DNA from: Panicum virgatum
Taxonomy: Eukaryota; Streptophyta; Magnoliopsida; Poales; Poaceae
Direction of reading: 5' to 3'
DNA length: 64,000 bases
Assembly (NCBI RefSeq): GCF_016808335.1
Contig: NC_053149.1
Coordinates: 59,263,922 to 59,327,921, forward strand
Under the pieces are notes generated by a model that did not search any database, was not told the origin of the DNA, and saw only the letters and a list, made by a program, of their open reading frames with translations. Positions 43,824-55,011 of this stretch are shown piece by piece. Made by a program: the position numbers and the translations under genes. Each line of letters opens with the position of its first letter. Positions within the stretch are counted from its first letter, which is position 1.

Positions 43824-45190
43824 CTTACCGCTGCTCACCACAATCTTGGGAGCTAGCCGGCGATGGCTAGCCATCTAGGAGCCAATGCTCCAAAAGTAAC
43901 AAATGCTTCAATCGAGTTGGCCAATGCAACCGCAAAGTGCTCAAAGCTAGGACTGTATCTCTTTTGCTCAAATGGCTCTCAAGGATTGGATTCACTCAAC
44001 CCAACTCAAAGATTCAACTAGAATCAAGCAACCCTCACAAAGAGATGTTGGGGAGGACTCTCCAAGTGCTCACAAGACTCTCAAATGTGTTCTGAATGGA
44101 ATAGCATCAGCACCCACGAATGAGTGAAGTCATGGGGTATAAACACCCCTCTCACAAAAAACTATCTATTGCCCTGTCAGTACCAGACCGGTCAGACCGG
44201 TCCCTCAGACCGGTCGGTTCAAATAAATAGCCGTTGGAGCTTTTCTCATGGACCGGTCAGACCGGTCCCTCACTGGATTTTGCAGTGTTAGCTCTCTCTC
44301 TTAGGCTATACTCTTTAGGGGATGCTATGAGCACTTTTGGTATTGTCAAACTCCTCTGATGTTGCATTCCCCTTGATAGTATGGCATACCTACTCAAGTG
44401 CACAAATGAAATATACAATTATCACAATCATCACTTGAGCTTTGCGTTATGATCATGCCGACCTTTCGATTAATACGATGAGGTCATCAACATCTTCAAT
44501 TCTTTGAGCATACCCACTTTGAGCTAGTGACTTTGAATATTCAATTGCATAGGAATGAAATCCAACATTGATTCACAAGTCATCTTCTTCACTTAAATAA
44601 TGACACTCTTCAACATAGAGCTCTCCATGACTGTAGGATCTCCGGCCTTTGACCCATATCCTAGCCGTCCATCTTGAACTCATATTGATTTATGTCATGC
44701 ATGAAATCTTTATCAATTTGAAATCTCAATTCAATCTCATATGCAAGCTTTCCAATTTGAGACGTTATCTTTGCATAAACTCATGTCTCATTCACTTTGC
44801 CTTGCTTGCTTCTTTTGTTAATTATCATTTGTCACAATGACAAGTTCTTTCAAACTTGAGACTATGCACAAGCATATCATGTCTCATTCACAAAACCTTT
44901 TCTTGTCACTTTGAATCCCATCATAAGTTGAACAAGCCTTAGCAAATATTAGAGCCTTCATATCAACCATGAATATCTTGCTCTATCTTTTCCATTCTTG
45001 TTTTGCTTGTCACGTATTTATAATGCCAATGGGATAAACACACTTGCTTGCAATACATAAACCATCTCATTTTAATACCAATATCTCAATTAAATTCCTG
45101 CTCATAATCTCATGCAAACAAGTTATTCCTTTAATCGTGTTGTCAATCAATAATCCAAAACCCACTAGGGGCCTAGATGCTTTCACCAAG

Positions 45191-45553
45191 CCTCCCTGTG
45201 CAAATTTAAGTGATGGAAGGTACTAGAATAATTGGAAATCGAACAAGGACACGTGTTTACGATTTCGAGTCCCTTGTTCACGTCTGCCTCCTCCTCGACT
45301 GCGGCTACACCGGCACGAAAGCGACGGCGACACCACGATCTATCCCCCGCGTTCATCTCCTTTGGATGCCTTCTCTTTGGTAATCTTATCTCCATCCACT
45401 TCCTTTCCCTTCTCTGCGGGTTAGGGTTTGATAGTTTTTTTTCGTATGCCTGGATGGCCGGATCCACTTCTTGATTCATGGTTTTCATGCCTAGATGGCC
45501 GAATCCGGTTCTTGATTCATGATTTGAATGGTTGGATATTTCGATTTGGTTTT
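45191..45553. other. Host DNA between two W-family LTRs
   Basis: 363 bp. No recognised gene; a minus-strand frame of 101 codons shows no known domain. A degenerate 42-bp tandem pair (atgcctggatggccggatcc / atgcctagatggccgaatcc) lies at about 45447-45530. In the pre-insertion genome this joined directly to the HAK fragment flank at 14313. Confidence 0.5.
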
Positions 45554-47625
45554 TGAAAGGATCTTTGCATGTCGCCTAGAGGGGGGTGAATAGGCGTTCT
45601 AAATTTTCTGCAAAATACAACACTTGAAATAGAAGTTAGCACACAGACCGGTCAGACCAGTCCAAGACTTAACCACAGAATGAAAACAGGCAACCGGTCA
45701 GACTGGTTGGAATGACCGGTCAGACCGGTCCTGTGCAAAACCTGCACACAATCAGAGTTTCTCCCCTCTTTTGACTCTAGCACAAATGTAACTTGGTGTA
45801 GTGTCTCTACAGGTGATATCAAATATATTTCGAGTCCCTGCACACACAGAAACAACACAACCAAGTAGATCGAAGCGGAAGCACAAAGTAAAGTTAGAGA
45901 AATGAGTAGTGAGGCAAACCACAAGAAGACACAAGGATTTGTTTCCCGAAGTTCAGATTCACCAAAGTGAATCCTACGTCTCCGTTGATGAACTCGTTGG
46001 GCTTGAGTCTCTTGCAACTCGATCCCTTGAGTTGGATCTTTTTCAACTACTCCTCCTTTCCACTATCTTGATCCTTTCCGCCAAGAGGGCAAGATCACGC
46101 CCGCACAGATTTGCCGCTGCTCACCACACTGTTGGGAGCTAGCTGACGACGCCTAGCCTTCTAGGAGTTTCACCTCCAAGAGTAACAAATGCAAATCGAA
46201 ACTTTGACGGAACCAAGAGTGCTCAAGCTATGGTTACTCTCAACTGCTCGAAATGCAGTTCTCACAATGGTCACTTTGCTCACACACACTCAATCTCTCA
46301 ACCCAATCAAAGGATATGCAATCTAGTTAGCACAACTCACAAAGAGTGTTGGCAAGAGCTAGCTGGTCAAGAAATCGCCTCAAGAAGCTCAGAAATATCC
46401 AAGGAACCAGCAGCCCTCGCAAGAGAGGCCAAGGGGTATAAATACTCACCATTCAAAAACTAGCTGTTGAGACTGTTAGTGCAGACCGGTCAGACCGGTC
46501 TCCCAGACCGGCCAGACCTGTCTCCCAGACAGGCCAGACCTGTCTCCCAGACCGGTCAGACCTGTCTGGCTAAAACTAGCCGTTACTCCCAGACCGGTCC
46601 CTCAGATCGGTCAGACCAATCTGGGTCAGAGAACCCCAAACTCCTGTTAAAAGACCCTACTTTGTCCACCAAGTCAAGACTTGATTATGCAAGTATTGCT
46701 AAGTTAGTTCTCAGAGGTTTTCTCTCAGGATCCTCACTAGGGTGATCTATGAGCACTTTTGACCGAGTCAAATAATCAATGTTGCATCCCTCTTGATAGT
46801 ACGGCGTACCTATACTCAAGAGTAAATATAAAACACAATTCAACCACTTGAGCCTTGAATCACTTCAGTCTTGCCATACTTTGACTTTGTCAAACTTAGG
46901 ATTTCAACATTGCATTCTCCTTTGTTGAGCACATCCATACTTGAGCTAGTGACTTAGGAATTCCAACTCTTAGGAAGATATGTCCTTGAATCCAAGTCAC
47001 TTCATAGTATACTTGATGCATTGCATTGCTTCTCCCAACATAGCTTAGGTAATGATACTTCGAAAACCCCACAGATACTAGCAACTTCACCCTAGCAATT
47101 TGCACAGGGTAAGCCGTCGCTTCACCAAAGCTTGCTTAGTCCCTCGATCTAGTCATCTCGGTTGATTTCTTCATCACTTACCCTTGCCACATTGAGTTAA
47201 GCTTTGCACATCAACAATGAATTCCATTTGAACTTTCTATTTGATTGCTTGAGCTTGATCTCATAAGTTATACTCCATATCTCAAGCTTCCACCAAGCAT
47301 CAATGTCCTAAATAAGAAATAATCTCATACACATATCTTGCTTTGCAACTATTCTTTCAATCAAACACTTCTTAATCTATGCCAAGCCATATATAGAAAC
47401 CACTTGTTGTCATTGCATGAACACTTGTTTCTTGTTTCTCTTCACAACATGCTTGACTTTCAACACCATTTGCATTTTGTTTGATTCAATATCACATGAG
47501 CTAATGTCAATAATTGATTTGTAAATAAATCCCTGCTCATGATAATCTTCAACAATATTGTTAGTCCTTTAATAATTGTTGTCAATCAACTCACCAAAAC
47601 CCATTAGGGCCTAGATGCACTTACA
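45554..47625 (-). mobile_element. Solo LTR W' (same family as W)
   Basis: 2072 bp in minus orientation, from TGAAAGGATC to gatgcacttaca, with 5-bp duplication gtttt at 45549-45553 and 47626-47630. Shares with W the gaggggggtgaatagg stretch, the gccgctgctcaccaca word and the ccaaaacccattaggg end. Near 46485-46620 it contains a degenerate array of gaccggtcagacc(g/t)gtct units. No coding region. Confidence 0.85.
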
Positions 47626-47630
47626 GTTTT

Positions 47631-48706
47631 CTTGTTGATTATTGTGGAGCGGACATGTGTTGGTGAGCTGGTCATTGGTTCGTGCTTTAGATCAAAGTAG
47701 TTGATGTCATCACCCATCCTCCAACGGGTAGGATTTTTTTTGCACTGTGCCAAACGGGCCAATGTCCATGGTCCTATAATCTTGCTTTGTGCTTGAGATT
47801 ATGAAGACCTTGGATCTTGGTTAGATAGCAATTAAAGATTGATGATCATGGCATATTGGTTAAATACTGTACTTTCTTCACTGAATCTTCCCCCTTTGTC
47901 ATCCATCAACAAAAAGCGCACAAGAGGAGAAGAATATGCTGCTGTCTGAACTCATTGTCTGCCAGAAGAGAAGCCACCAGAAGGGTATCCTGACGAAGAA
48001 CCACCGGGATAAGCAATGATGGAATCGCTCCAGCTGGCCACTGTCTCCTCAACAGAGTCAGGAGCTGAAGAAGGTGAAGGTGTTGTCCCCGCATATCCCA
48101 TATCTGGTGGAGGTGCATAAGCTAGAGGAAATGTCGCTGATGATCCTGGAATAGTCGACGAACTGATATAAGTGCCAAACTGAGCTCCTGCACTAAACAG
48201 TGGAATCTGCCCCAAAGCGTTGGAAGTGAAAGGCGGGGGCCCTGAGAACGATCCAGAAAGCTGAGATCCCACAAACTGTCCTGCAGTGAACGATGGACCA
48301 GTCTGAGGGAACTGCTGAGCTGCAAACAACTGTGGACCTAAAGAAAATAGCTGGGGACCTGGATGATATTTGTGGTGCAAAGTGTGGCCGTGGTCCCTGA
48401 GGAAACTGGTGAGCTGAAGAAGATCCATCTGGCTGACTCTGCAACTCAAAGAACATCCTCTCGCCCAAGTGGTCAAACTGCCCAAAGTCCATGCCCTAAA
48501 AGCTCTCAAACATTTGCTCCACAGAGGGTATCACAGCTGCCTTGGGCTCTGGAGAAATAGGTGAGAGCGGTGGCTAAAGCCCCATAGCAGTATACATCCT
48601 CTTCTGATTATCTCTCATCTTCTTGCTATTGTTCCTCTCTCTCTCTCTTCTGATTATCCAGAATGTCCCCACTCTATTTGTAGGGGCGGGTCGGATGCTA
48701 CAGTAA
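47631..48706 (-). mobile_element. Interior of a probable CACTA transposon with Gly/Ser/Pro ORF
   Basis: Minus-strand coding text runs from about 48500 to 47952. Its N-terminal part (MDFGQFDHLGERMFFELQSQ) and its C-terminal part (PQTGPSFTAGQFVGSQLSGS ... GGFSSGRQ, stop at 47952) lie in different frames, so at least one frameshift separates them. It is low-complexity and rich in glycine, serine, proline and phenylalanine; no catalytic motif is visible. The right edge (48650-48706) has cccactctatttgtaggggcgggt, a word that recurs beyond the Y' insertion near the CACTA end at 55008, so both pieces probably belong to one element. Left terminus not found. Confidence 0.45.
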
Positions 48707-50033
48707 TGTAACACCCGGTTTATAAAAGGACATAAACCGAGCAATCATATATGTGCCAGGATCAAGTCACACATATATACAACAGAATGAACAGTATATC
48801 ACAGCACATATCACGTAAAAGATATAATAAAGCGAGTACGAATGTTATTTATTACATTAATGACAAAAGTCTGGTACAGAGTATGCGGAAGCGTAATACA
48901 TAAACGATAACTCTCGTCAGAAGCTGAGCAGGGCGCCACAGGGACGTCGACTGGGAGACGAACGCCTAGAAGTCCTCGTAGTCCTGGTAGCGCTGAGTGA
49001 ACTCCCTCGCGTCGGCAGGAACTGAGCAGCAGTAGAGTATCCCCAAGAGGAAAAAGAGTAGAGTAGGCAAGAGTGAGTACACAACTTGTACTCAATAAAT
49101 ATAACACAAACTATGAGGCTCTAAGGTTGGCTGACTAAACTGCATTAGCTTTTAAGTCTTGGCAAAATTTTATTAAAGCTAATTACTACAAGTTGATGAA
49201 TTACCATAAACCCAGTTACATAGTAATTAGTAAAAATTAATCATGATACTACTGAGAACCATACCAAACCAAGCCACCCGGGGAAACCATCCTAACCAAA
49301 GGAAGATAACCCCACTAATCAAAAGGAGGATCTGGGCCGCTTAATACCGTGAGCACGGCTAGTATACCAGTTTTACACTCTGCAGAGGTTGCACATCTTT
49401 ACCCACAAGTCGTGAGCTACGCTAGTTGTTCATCACACTTCCTTAGGTGAGATGGCTAGCAAGCACACTATGAGGCCGTTACAAAGAATCTCGTTGGTAA
49501 GGCGTAACCGCGAAGAGTTGGATCGGCGACGATGGGGCCCACCTCCGGGGGTACAAGCATAGGAGCACAGCCCCAAGCACAGACCAAGCCGGAGGAGCAG
49601 GGACCATTGAAGCTTACCACCCTTTGCCCCGCAGGTAAGTTACTCCAAACCAAAAAGACCTAATTAGTAAGCCAAGACCGTCCCATTCTAGTCTTGTGGT
49701 AGCGCTGTTGTCCCAGGTTGTCGCTCTATGAACCGGTCCTTATGGAGAGTGGCCAACCATGCACTAAGCACCGTGCTGGCCCCCTAAACCATGTTTCTAA
49801 CAAAAACCAATTTTAACGAGACGTGAGCCCCTCAAACGGGCCACTCTCAGAATTAAGTTGCATATACCCTTAATCAAATTAATTAAAAAGGACCAAGTGG
49901 GGCATAGCGCAGCAACCTAGCACAACTAACCAAAATGCAACCCAAGGGATATATATAAGATAATAAAGTGGCTAGGAAAATCCTTATAGGCATACATTAT
50001 TAAAACACAGTATGCAAATGTATTTAAAGTGAT
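48707..50033 (-). repeat. Inverted partial LTR of Y'
   Basis: Reverse complement of about 53588-54915, very similar throughout. It ends at tttaaagtgat, where it abuts the integrase-coding sequence (atgtgaaggatct) without obvious microhomology. Confidence 0.88.
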
Positions 50034-50035
50034 AT

Positions 50036-51332
50036 GTGAAGGATCTCCGGAAGTTGATTCTGAGTGAGGCTCATGATACAGCTTATTCTATTCATCCGGG
50101 CAGCACGAAGATGTATTATGATCTCAAGGAACGCTTCTGGTGGTATGGGATGAAGTGTTTAGTGGCAGAGTACGTGGCTATTTGTGACACCTGTCAGCGT
50201 GTCAAGGCTGAGCATCAGAGGCCAGCAGGTCTGTTACAGCCTTTGAAGATTCTAGAGTGGAAATGGGAAGAGATCACTATGGACTTTATTGTTGGGTTGC
50301 CTCGTACTCAGAAAGGGTACAACTCTATATGGGTAGTAGTGGATCGTCTGACGAAGGTTACTCACTTCATTCCAGTGAACACTACTTACTCCGATGCCAG
50401 ACTTGCAGAGTTGTATATTTTCCGGATTGTCTGCTTGCATGGTGTGCCCAAGAAGATCATATCTGACAGAGGATCTCAGTTCACTTCACGGTTCTGGGAG
50501 CAGCTTCATGATTCGTTGGATACGAAGCTGCGCTTCAGTACCGCCTATCATCCTCAGACAGATGGGCAGACAGAGAGAACCAACCAAGTGTTGGAGGATA
50601 TGCTGAGAGCTTGTGCTATTCAGTATGGTACTAGTTGGGATAAATGCCTGTCGTATGCTGAGTTCTCCTACAACAATAGCTACCAGGCCAGTCTGAAGAA
50701 ATCCCCCCTTCGAGGCATTGTATGACAGAAAGTGCAGGACTCCTCTTTATTGGGATCAGATTGGTGAGAAGTAGTTCTTTGGCCCTGATATTATAGAAGA
50801 TGCAGAGCAGATGGTACAGGCTGTGCGGGAGAATCTGAGGATTGCACAAAGTAGGCAAAAGAGCTATGCAGATGGCAAACGGAGGGACCTGACCTTCAGC
50901 GTTGATGATTATGTATATCTGAAGGTGTCCGCGATGAGAGGAATCCACAGGTTTAATGTGAAGGGGAAGTTAGCACCTCAGTACATTGGTCCATTCAAGG
51001 TGCCAGAGAGGAAAGACGAAGTTGCTTATCGCCTGGAGTTGCCTACCGGTCTCTCCGGAGTTCATGATGTCTTCCATATTTCTCAGTTGAAGAAATGTCT
51101 ACGAGTACCTGAGGAGTAGGCACCACTGGATGGGTTGGATGTGCAGGAAGATCTGACCTATATTGAGCATCCGGTGAAAATTCTGGAGACATCAGAAAGG
51201 GTCACACGGAACAAGCGCATCAAGATGTGCAGAGTTCAGTGGAGTCATCACAGTGATGCTGAGGCTACATGGGAGCGAGAAGATGAGCTGAGGAAGACAT
51301 ATCCAGATCTCTTTGCTAGCCAGTCCAGCTAA
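50036..51332 (+). pseudogene. Y' integrase and chromodomain remnant
   Basis: Begins abruptly inside pol ([13 protein letters not shown]) and continues through the integrase zinc region ([12 protein letters not shown]), catalytic core ([33 protein letters not shown]) and chromodomain-like tail ([19 protein letters not shown]). An extra C in a C-run near 50705 shifts the frame, and two in-frame TAG codons (50772-50774 and 51117-51119) replace CAG codons present in Y. Not functional. Confidence 0.92.
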
Positions 51333-53477
51333 ATCTCGGGGACGAGATTCCTATAAGGGGGTAGGGTCTGTAACACCCTAATTTAAATTCCAGCATTTAA
51401 TAATAAATTTAATTGGCTTTATTTTAATTTTCTAAGGTTTATTATGATTAGTCTTGCATTTAATCTAATTTTGTATCACAAGTAATTAAAAATTTGTCTA
51501 AGTTTAAAATTTGTTGTTGCATTCATGTTGGTGCATTGTTTATTTGTTTGAATGCTAGGGTTTGAATTCAAATTTGAATTTGAATTCAATTAGTTGAGTG
51601 ATGTTTGAAAAAGAAAAGAAGAGAAAACCCAGAGAAATAGAAAACCCAAACCAGCCCAAGAACCCAGCAGCCCAGTCCTTTCCATCTCACTCGGCCCAAC
51701 CCGCTCCCTCTTCTTTCTTTTCCCGCGGCCCACCTTTTCTTTCCCCGGCCCGCTCCTTTCCTTCCCTGGCGGCCCAGTCCGCTCAGCCCGCAGCGCACGC
51801 CCTCCGCTCGCGCTCGGCCCAAGCATCCCGTGTCGCAGCCGCTGACCAGCAGGGCCCGCTGTCAGCCCCGTCTTCCCCACCGAGCTGCTGCTCCGCTCCG
51901 CTCGTTTCACCCCTGCGCCGTGGACCAAGCCGTGGCCCACCCTAGCCCTACAGACCCACCTGGCAGCGCCCAGTACAACCGCGCCCTCCGCTTCTAGAAG
52001 CCGCCCGAGATCGGGATCACGCTGGGCAGTTGCGTGATTTGCGCGATCCGCAAAACGGCAACCCAATCCCGCCGAGATCACCAGAGCGCCTGCCATCGTT
52101 CCGCGCCGAGGTTCACGGCCTCCTTCTTTATTTGGCCCCATGAGCCTTCCCTGCACCCCACTCTCCCTCTACCTGCGCATCCAGAGCCAGAGCACGCCGT
52201 TTGTACCCCTGCTTTGCGCCGCCCGGAGGTGAGATCGCTCCTCCGCCGCGATTTCTCGCCGCCGATGCGGATCGACCCCAGCTGACCCCGGATTTTGCTT
52301 CGTAGGGACACCGCACGTCCACACGTGAAGCCCATCAACCCGGGGAAGTCCTGCACCGTCCAGACCGCGAAGCTCCGCCCGCGACCCGCCGCCGGACTCG
52401 ACGCCGTCGACCCTGAGCGCCGTCCCAACCTGACCCAAACCTCAGTGAGCACCGCCCCGTTGCCCGCTATCTTTTGCACTAAGTTAATTAGGCCATGTGC
52501 CACCCTAGCTGCTGGCACGACGTGCTCCGGCGCTCCGCCAACGCGCACGCCATGGCTCCGCCGTGGCGGATGCCCCGCACCGCTGCACGAACTCGCGCTG
52601 GCCTTGCCCAGACTTATGTCGGCTTTGCACGCGCACTAGTACCTTTTGGCGCCCAAACCTGAACCCAACACAGCACGAAGGCCGCACGCCGGCGGTGTCC
52701 GCCGTGCAACTTCCGCCCGTCCATCGATTACACCTCCACAGGCCTTCCCGAGCCCAGCTGAATGCCCAGGTGCTTCACTCGTGCCGTGTAGGTGCTTCCA
52801 GACCCCAGCCCCACTCGAATCCATCCCGGGAAGGCCGAGTTCAGTCTTCTCCGGTCGAGCGCCGCCGCGGGAGCTCTGCTCCGGCGAGCTCCGCCGCCGC
52901 CCGCGCGCCCAAATTCCCAGAGCCACCCGATTCAGATCCAACGCACAGGATTAGATCGGGCTCCCTTCAGATCGGAACCCCCAGATCTCGATCCAATGGC
53001 TGAAATCCACCCGTACTCCTTCGCCCTGGCCATTTTGTTAAAGAGCCCCTCAACTTTTCCATATTCAACCCGCAGTCCATCTGTATTCAAAAATATTTCC
53101 AGTTAGGTCCTGTTTTTATCACTTTAGCCCCTAAACTTTCCAGATTTAGCACCCGCCGTCCAGTTAGGGTCTTTTGCACGCTAGCCCTTAGATCTAGTGT
53201 TTTTTTTACATTTAGGCCCTCGGTTTTTGCAGAAAAACCCCAGAAACTTAGTTTTTCTTGCAGAAAAGACCCTAGACCTTGTTTTTGCTCTAGTTTTCGC
53301 GTTCTATCTCCGTTTTAGGCGTTCTTTATGTCCACGCGATCGTTGTAACGCGTAGAATAGTTCTAGCATAGTTTTGTTTGCTGTTTTCATGTATTGTTGT
53401 ACTGTTTCTTAGTTTTTGCTATTATTTGCATGTATGTTTATGTTGTGTATTATTTTTGACCATGTGTTTGTGAGTAG

Positions 53478-53564
53478 ATGTTGATCCATCTGAGGAGCCC
53501 CAGTACCAGTACCTGGAGCATCCATCTTCTGAGCAGTTTGAGCAGCAGGAGCAGTTCGAGGAAG
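53478..53564 (+). CDS. Coding-like exon A in Y' LTR
   Basis: 87 nt between gtgagtag and GC-type donor aag|gcaagtat; frame VDPSEEPQYQYLEHPSS then glutamine-rich. Relative to Y, one CAG codon is missing and half of the single-base changes are silent. Confidence 0.45.
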
Positions 53565-54600
53565 GCAAGTATAACATGAACAACACCTATCACTTTAAAT
53601 ACATTTTCATACTGCATTTTAATATTGTATGCCTATAAGGATTTTCCTAGCCACTTTATTATCTTATATATATCCCTTGGGTTGCATTTTGGTTAGTTGT
53701 GCTAAGTTGATGCGCTATAACACACTTGGTCTTTTTTAATTAATTTGATTAATGGTATATGCAACTTAATTCTGAGAGTGGCCCGTTTGAGGGGCTCACG
53801 TCTCGTTAAAATTGGTTTTTGTTAGAAACATGGTTTAGGGGGCCAGCACAGTGCTTAGTGCTTGGTTGGCCACTCTCCATAAGGACCGGTTCATAGAGCG
53901 ACAACCTGGGACAACAGCGCTACCACAAGACTGGAATGGGATGGTCTTGGCTTACTAATTAGGTCTTTTTGGTTTGGAGTAACTTACCTGCGGGGCAAAG
54001 GGTAGTAAGCTTCAATGGTCCCTGCTCCTCCGGCTTGGTCTGTGCTTGGGGCTGTGCTCCTATGCTTGTACCCCCGGAGGTGGGCCCCATCGTCGCCGAT
54101 CCAACTCTTCGCGGTTACGCCTTACCAACGAGATTCTTTGTAACGGCCTCGTAGTGTGCTTGCTAGCCATCTCACCTAAGGAAGTGTGATGAACAACTAG
54201 CGTAGCTCACGACTTGTGGGTAAAGATGCGCAACCTCTGCAGAGTGTAAAACTGGTATACTAGTCGTGCTCACGGTCATGATCCGCCCAGATCCTCCTTT
54301 TGATTAGTGGGGTTATCTTCCTTTGGTTAGGACAGTTTCCCCGTGTGGCTTGGTTTGGTATGGTTCTCAGTAGTATCATGATTAATTTTGACTAATTACT
54401 ATGTAATTGGGTTTATGGTAATTCATCAACTTGTAGTAATTAGTTTTAATAAAATTTTGCCAAGACTTAAAAGCTAATGCAGTTTAGTCAGCCAACCTTA
54501 GAGCCTCATAGTTTGTGTTATACTTGTTGAGTACAAGTTGTGTACTCACTCTTGCCTACTCTACTCTTTTTCCTCTTGGGGATACTCTATTGCTGCTCAG

Positions 54601-54656
54601 TTCCTGCCGGCGCGAGGGAGTTCACTCAGCGCTACCAGGACTACGAGGACTTCTAG
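54601..54656 (+). CDS. Coding-like exon B in Y' LTR
   Basis: 56 nt after ctgctgctcag; joined in phase to exon A, ends REFTQRYQDYEDF and TAG. The last 12 codons are unchanged from Y while flanking sequence differs. AATAAA follows about 110 nt downstream. Confidence 0.45.
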
Positions 54657-54920
54657 GCGTTCGTCTCCCAGTCGACGTCCCTGTGGCACCCTACTCAGCT
54701 TCCGACGAGAGTTATCGTTTATGTATTACGCTTCCGCATACTCTGTACCAGACTTTTGTCATTAATGTAATAAATAACATTCGTACTCGCTTTATTATAT
54801 CTTTTACGTGATATGTGCTGTGATATACTGTTCATTCTGTTGTATATACGTGTGACTTGATCCTGGCACGTATATGATTGCTCGGTTTATGTCCTTTCAT
54901 AAACTGGGTGTTACAATTAA

Positions 54921-55008
54921 CCCCATTCTATTTGTAGCAGCGGGTGGAATTTTGGTCCGCCCCTGAAAAAAAATCGGAGCGTTCATACAAATCATTTTTG
55001 TAGTAGTG
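54921..55008. mobile_element. Right terminus of a CACTA (EnSpm) transposon
   Basis: Ends tttttgtagtagtg at 55008, the complement of CACTACTACAAAAA, followed by tta (possible 3-bp duplication). The subterminal word ctatttgtagcagcgggt parallels ctatttgtaggggcgggt at 48674, on the other side of Y'. The opposite end was not found in the window. Confidence 0.7.
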
Positions 55009-55011
55009 TTA

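Larger units (their letters stand above)
14314..45185 (-). mobile_element. Solo LTR W (outermost level of the nest)
   Basis: LTR-retrotransposon long terminal repeat in minus orientation, split by element X. Left part 14314-14792 starts TGAAAGGATC; right part 43829-45185 ends gatgctttca. The 5-bp duplication ccaag flanks it at 14309-14313 and 45186-45190. Removing X and one cttac copy gives about 1836 bp. The interior has the grass-typical gaggggggtgaatagg stretch, and arrays of the palindromic gaccggtcagaccggtc word at about 14410 and 44190-44270. No internal coding region is present, hence a solo LTR left by LTR-LTR recombination. It is the oldest insertion of the nest. A sister copy lies at 45554-47625. 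Confidence 0.85.
48707..54915 (+). mobile_element. Element Y': rearranged Tekay copy with two U5 ends
   Basis: Bounded by agtaa (48702-48706) and attaa (54916-54920), a one-mismatch 5-bp duplication. Right part: integrase and chromodomain text on + (50036-51332), polypurine ataagggggtagggtc, and a full 3' LTR (51371-54915, 3545 bp). Left part: 48707-50033 is the last 1.33 kb of the same LTR in inverted orientation, beginning with the reverse complement of the LTR's 3' end. Both outer termini are therefore the same (U5) LTR end, unlike a normal element. Gag, protease, RT, RNase H, PBS and 5' LTR are missing. The two inverted LTR parts share Y'-specific variants against Y, indicating one origin. 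Confidence 0.85.
51371..54915 (+). repeat. Y' 3' LTR
   Basis: 3545 bp, TGTAACACCC...GGGTGTTACA. It has the same layout as the Y LTR: AT palindrome near 51558-51590, GC-rich block to about 53000, phased agcccctaaactt-type words at 53040-53300, coding-like exons A and B, and AATAAA near 54768. Confidence 0.93.
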
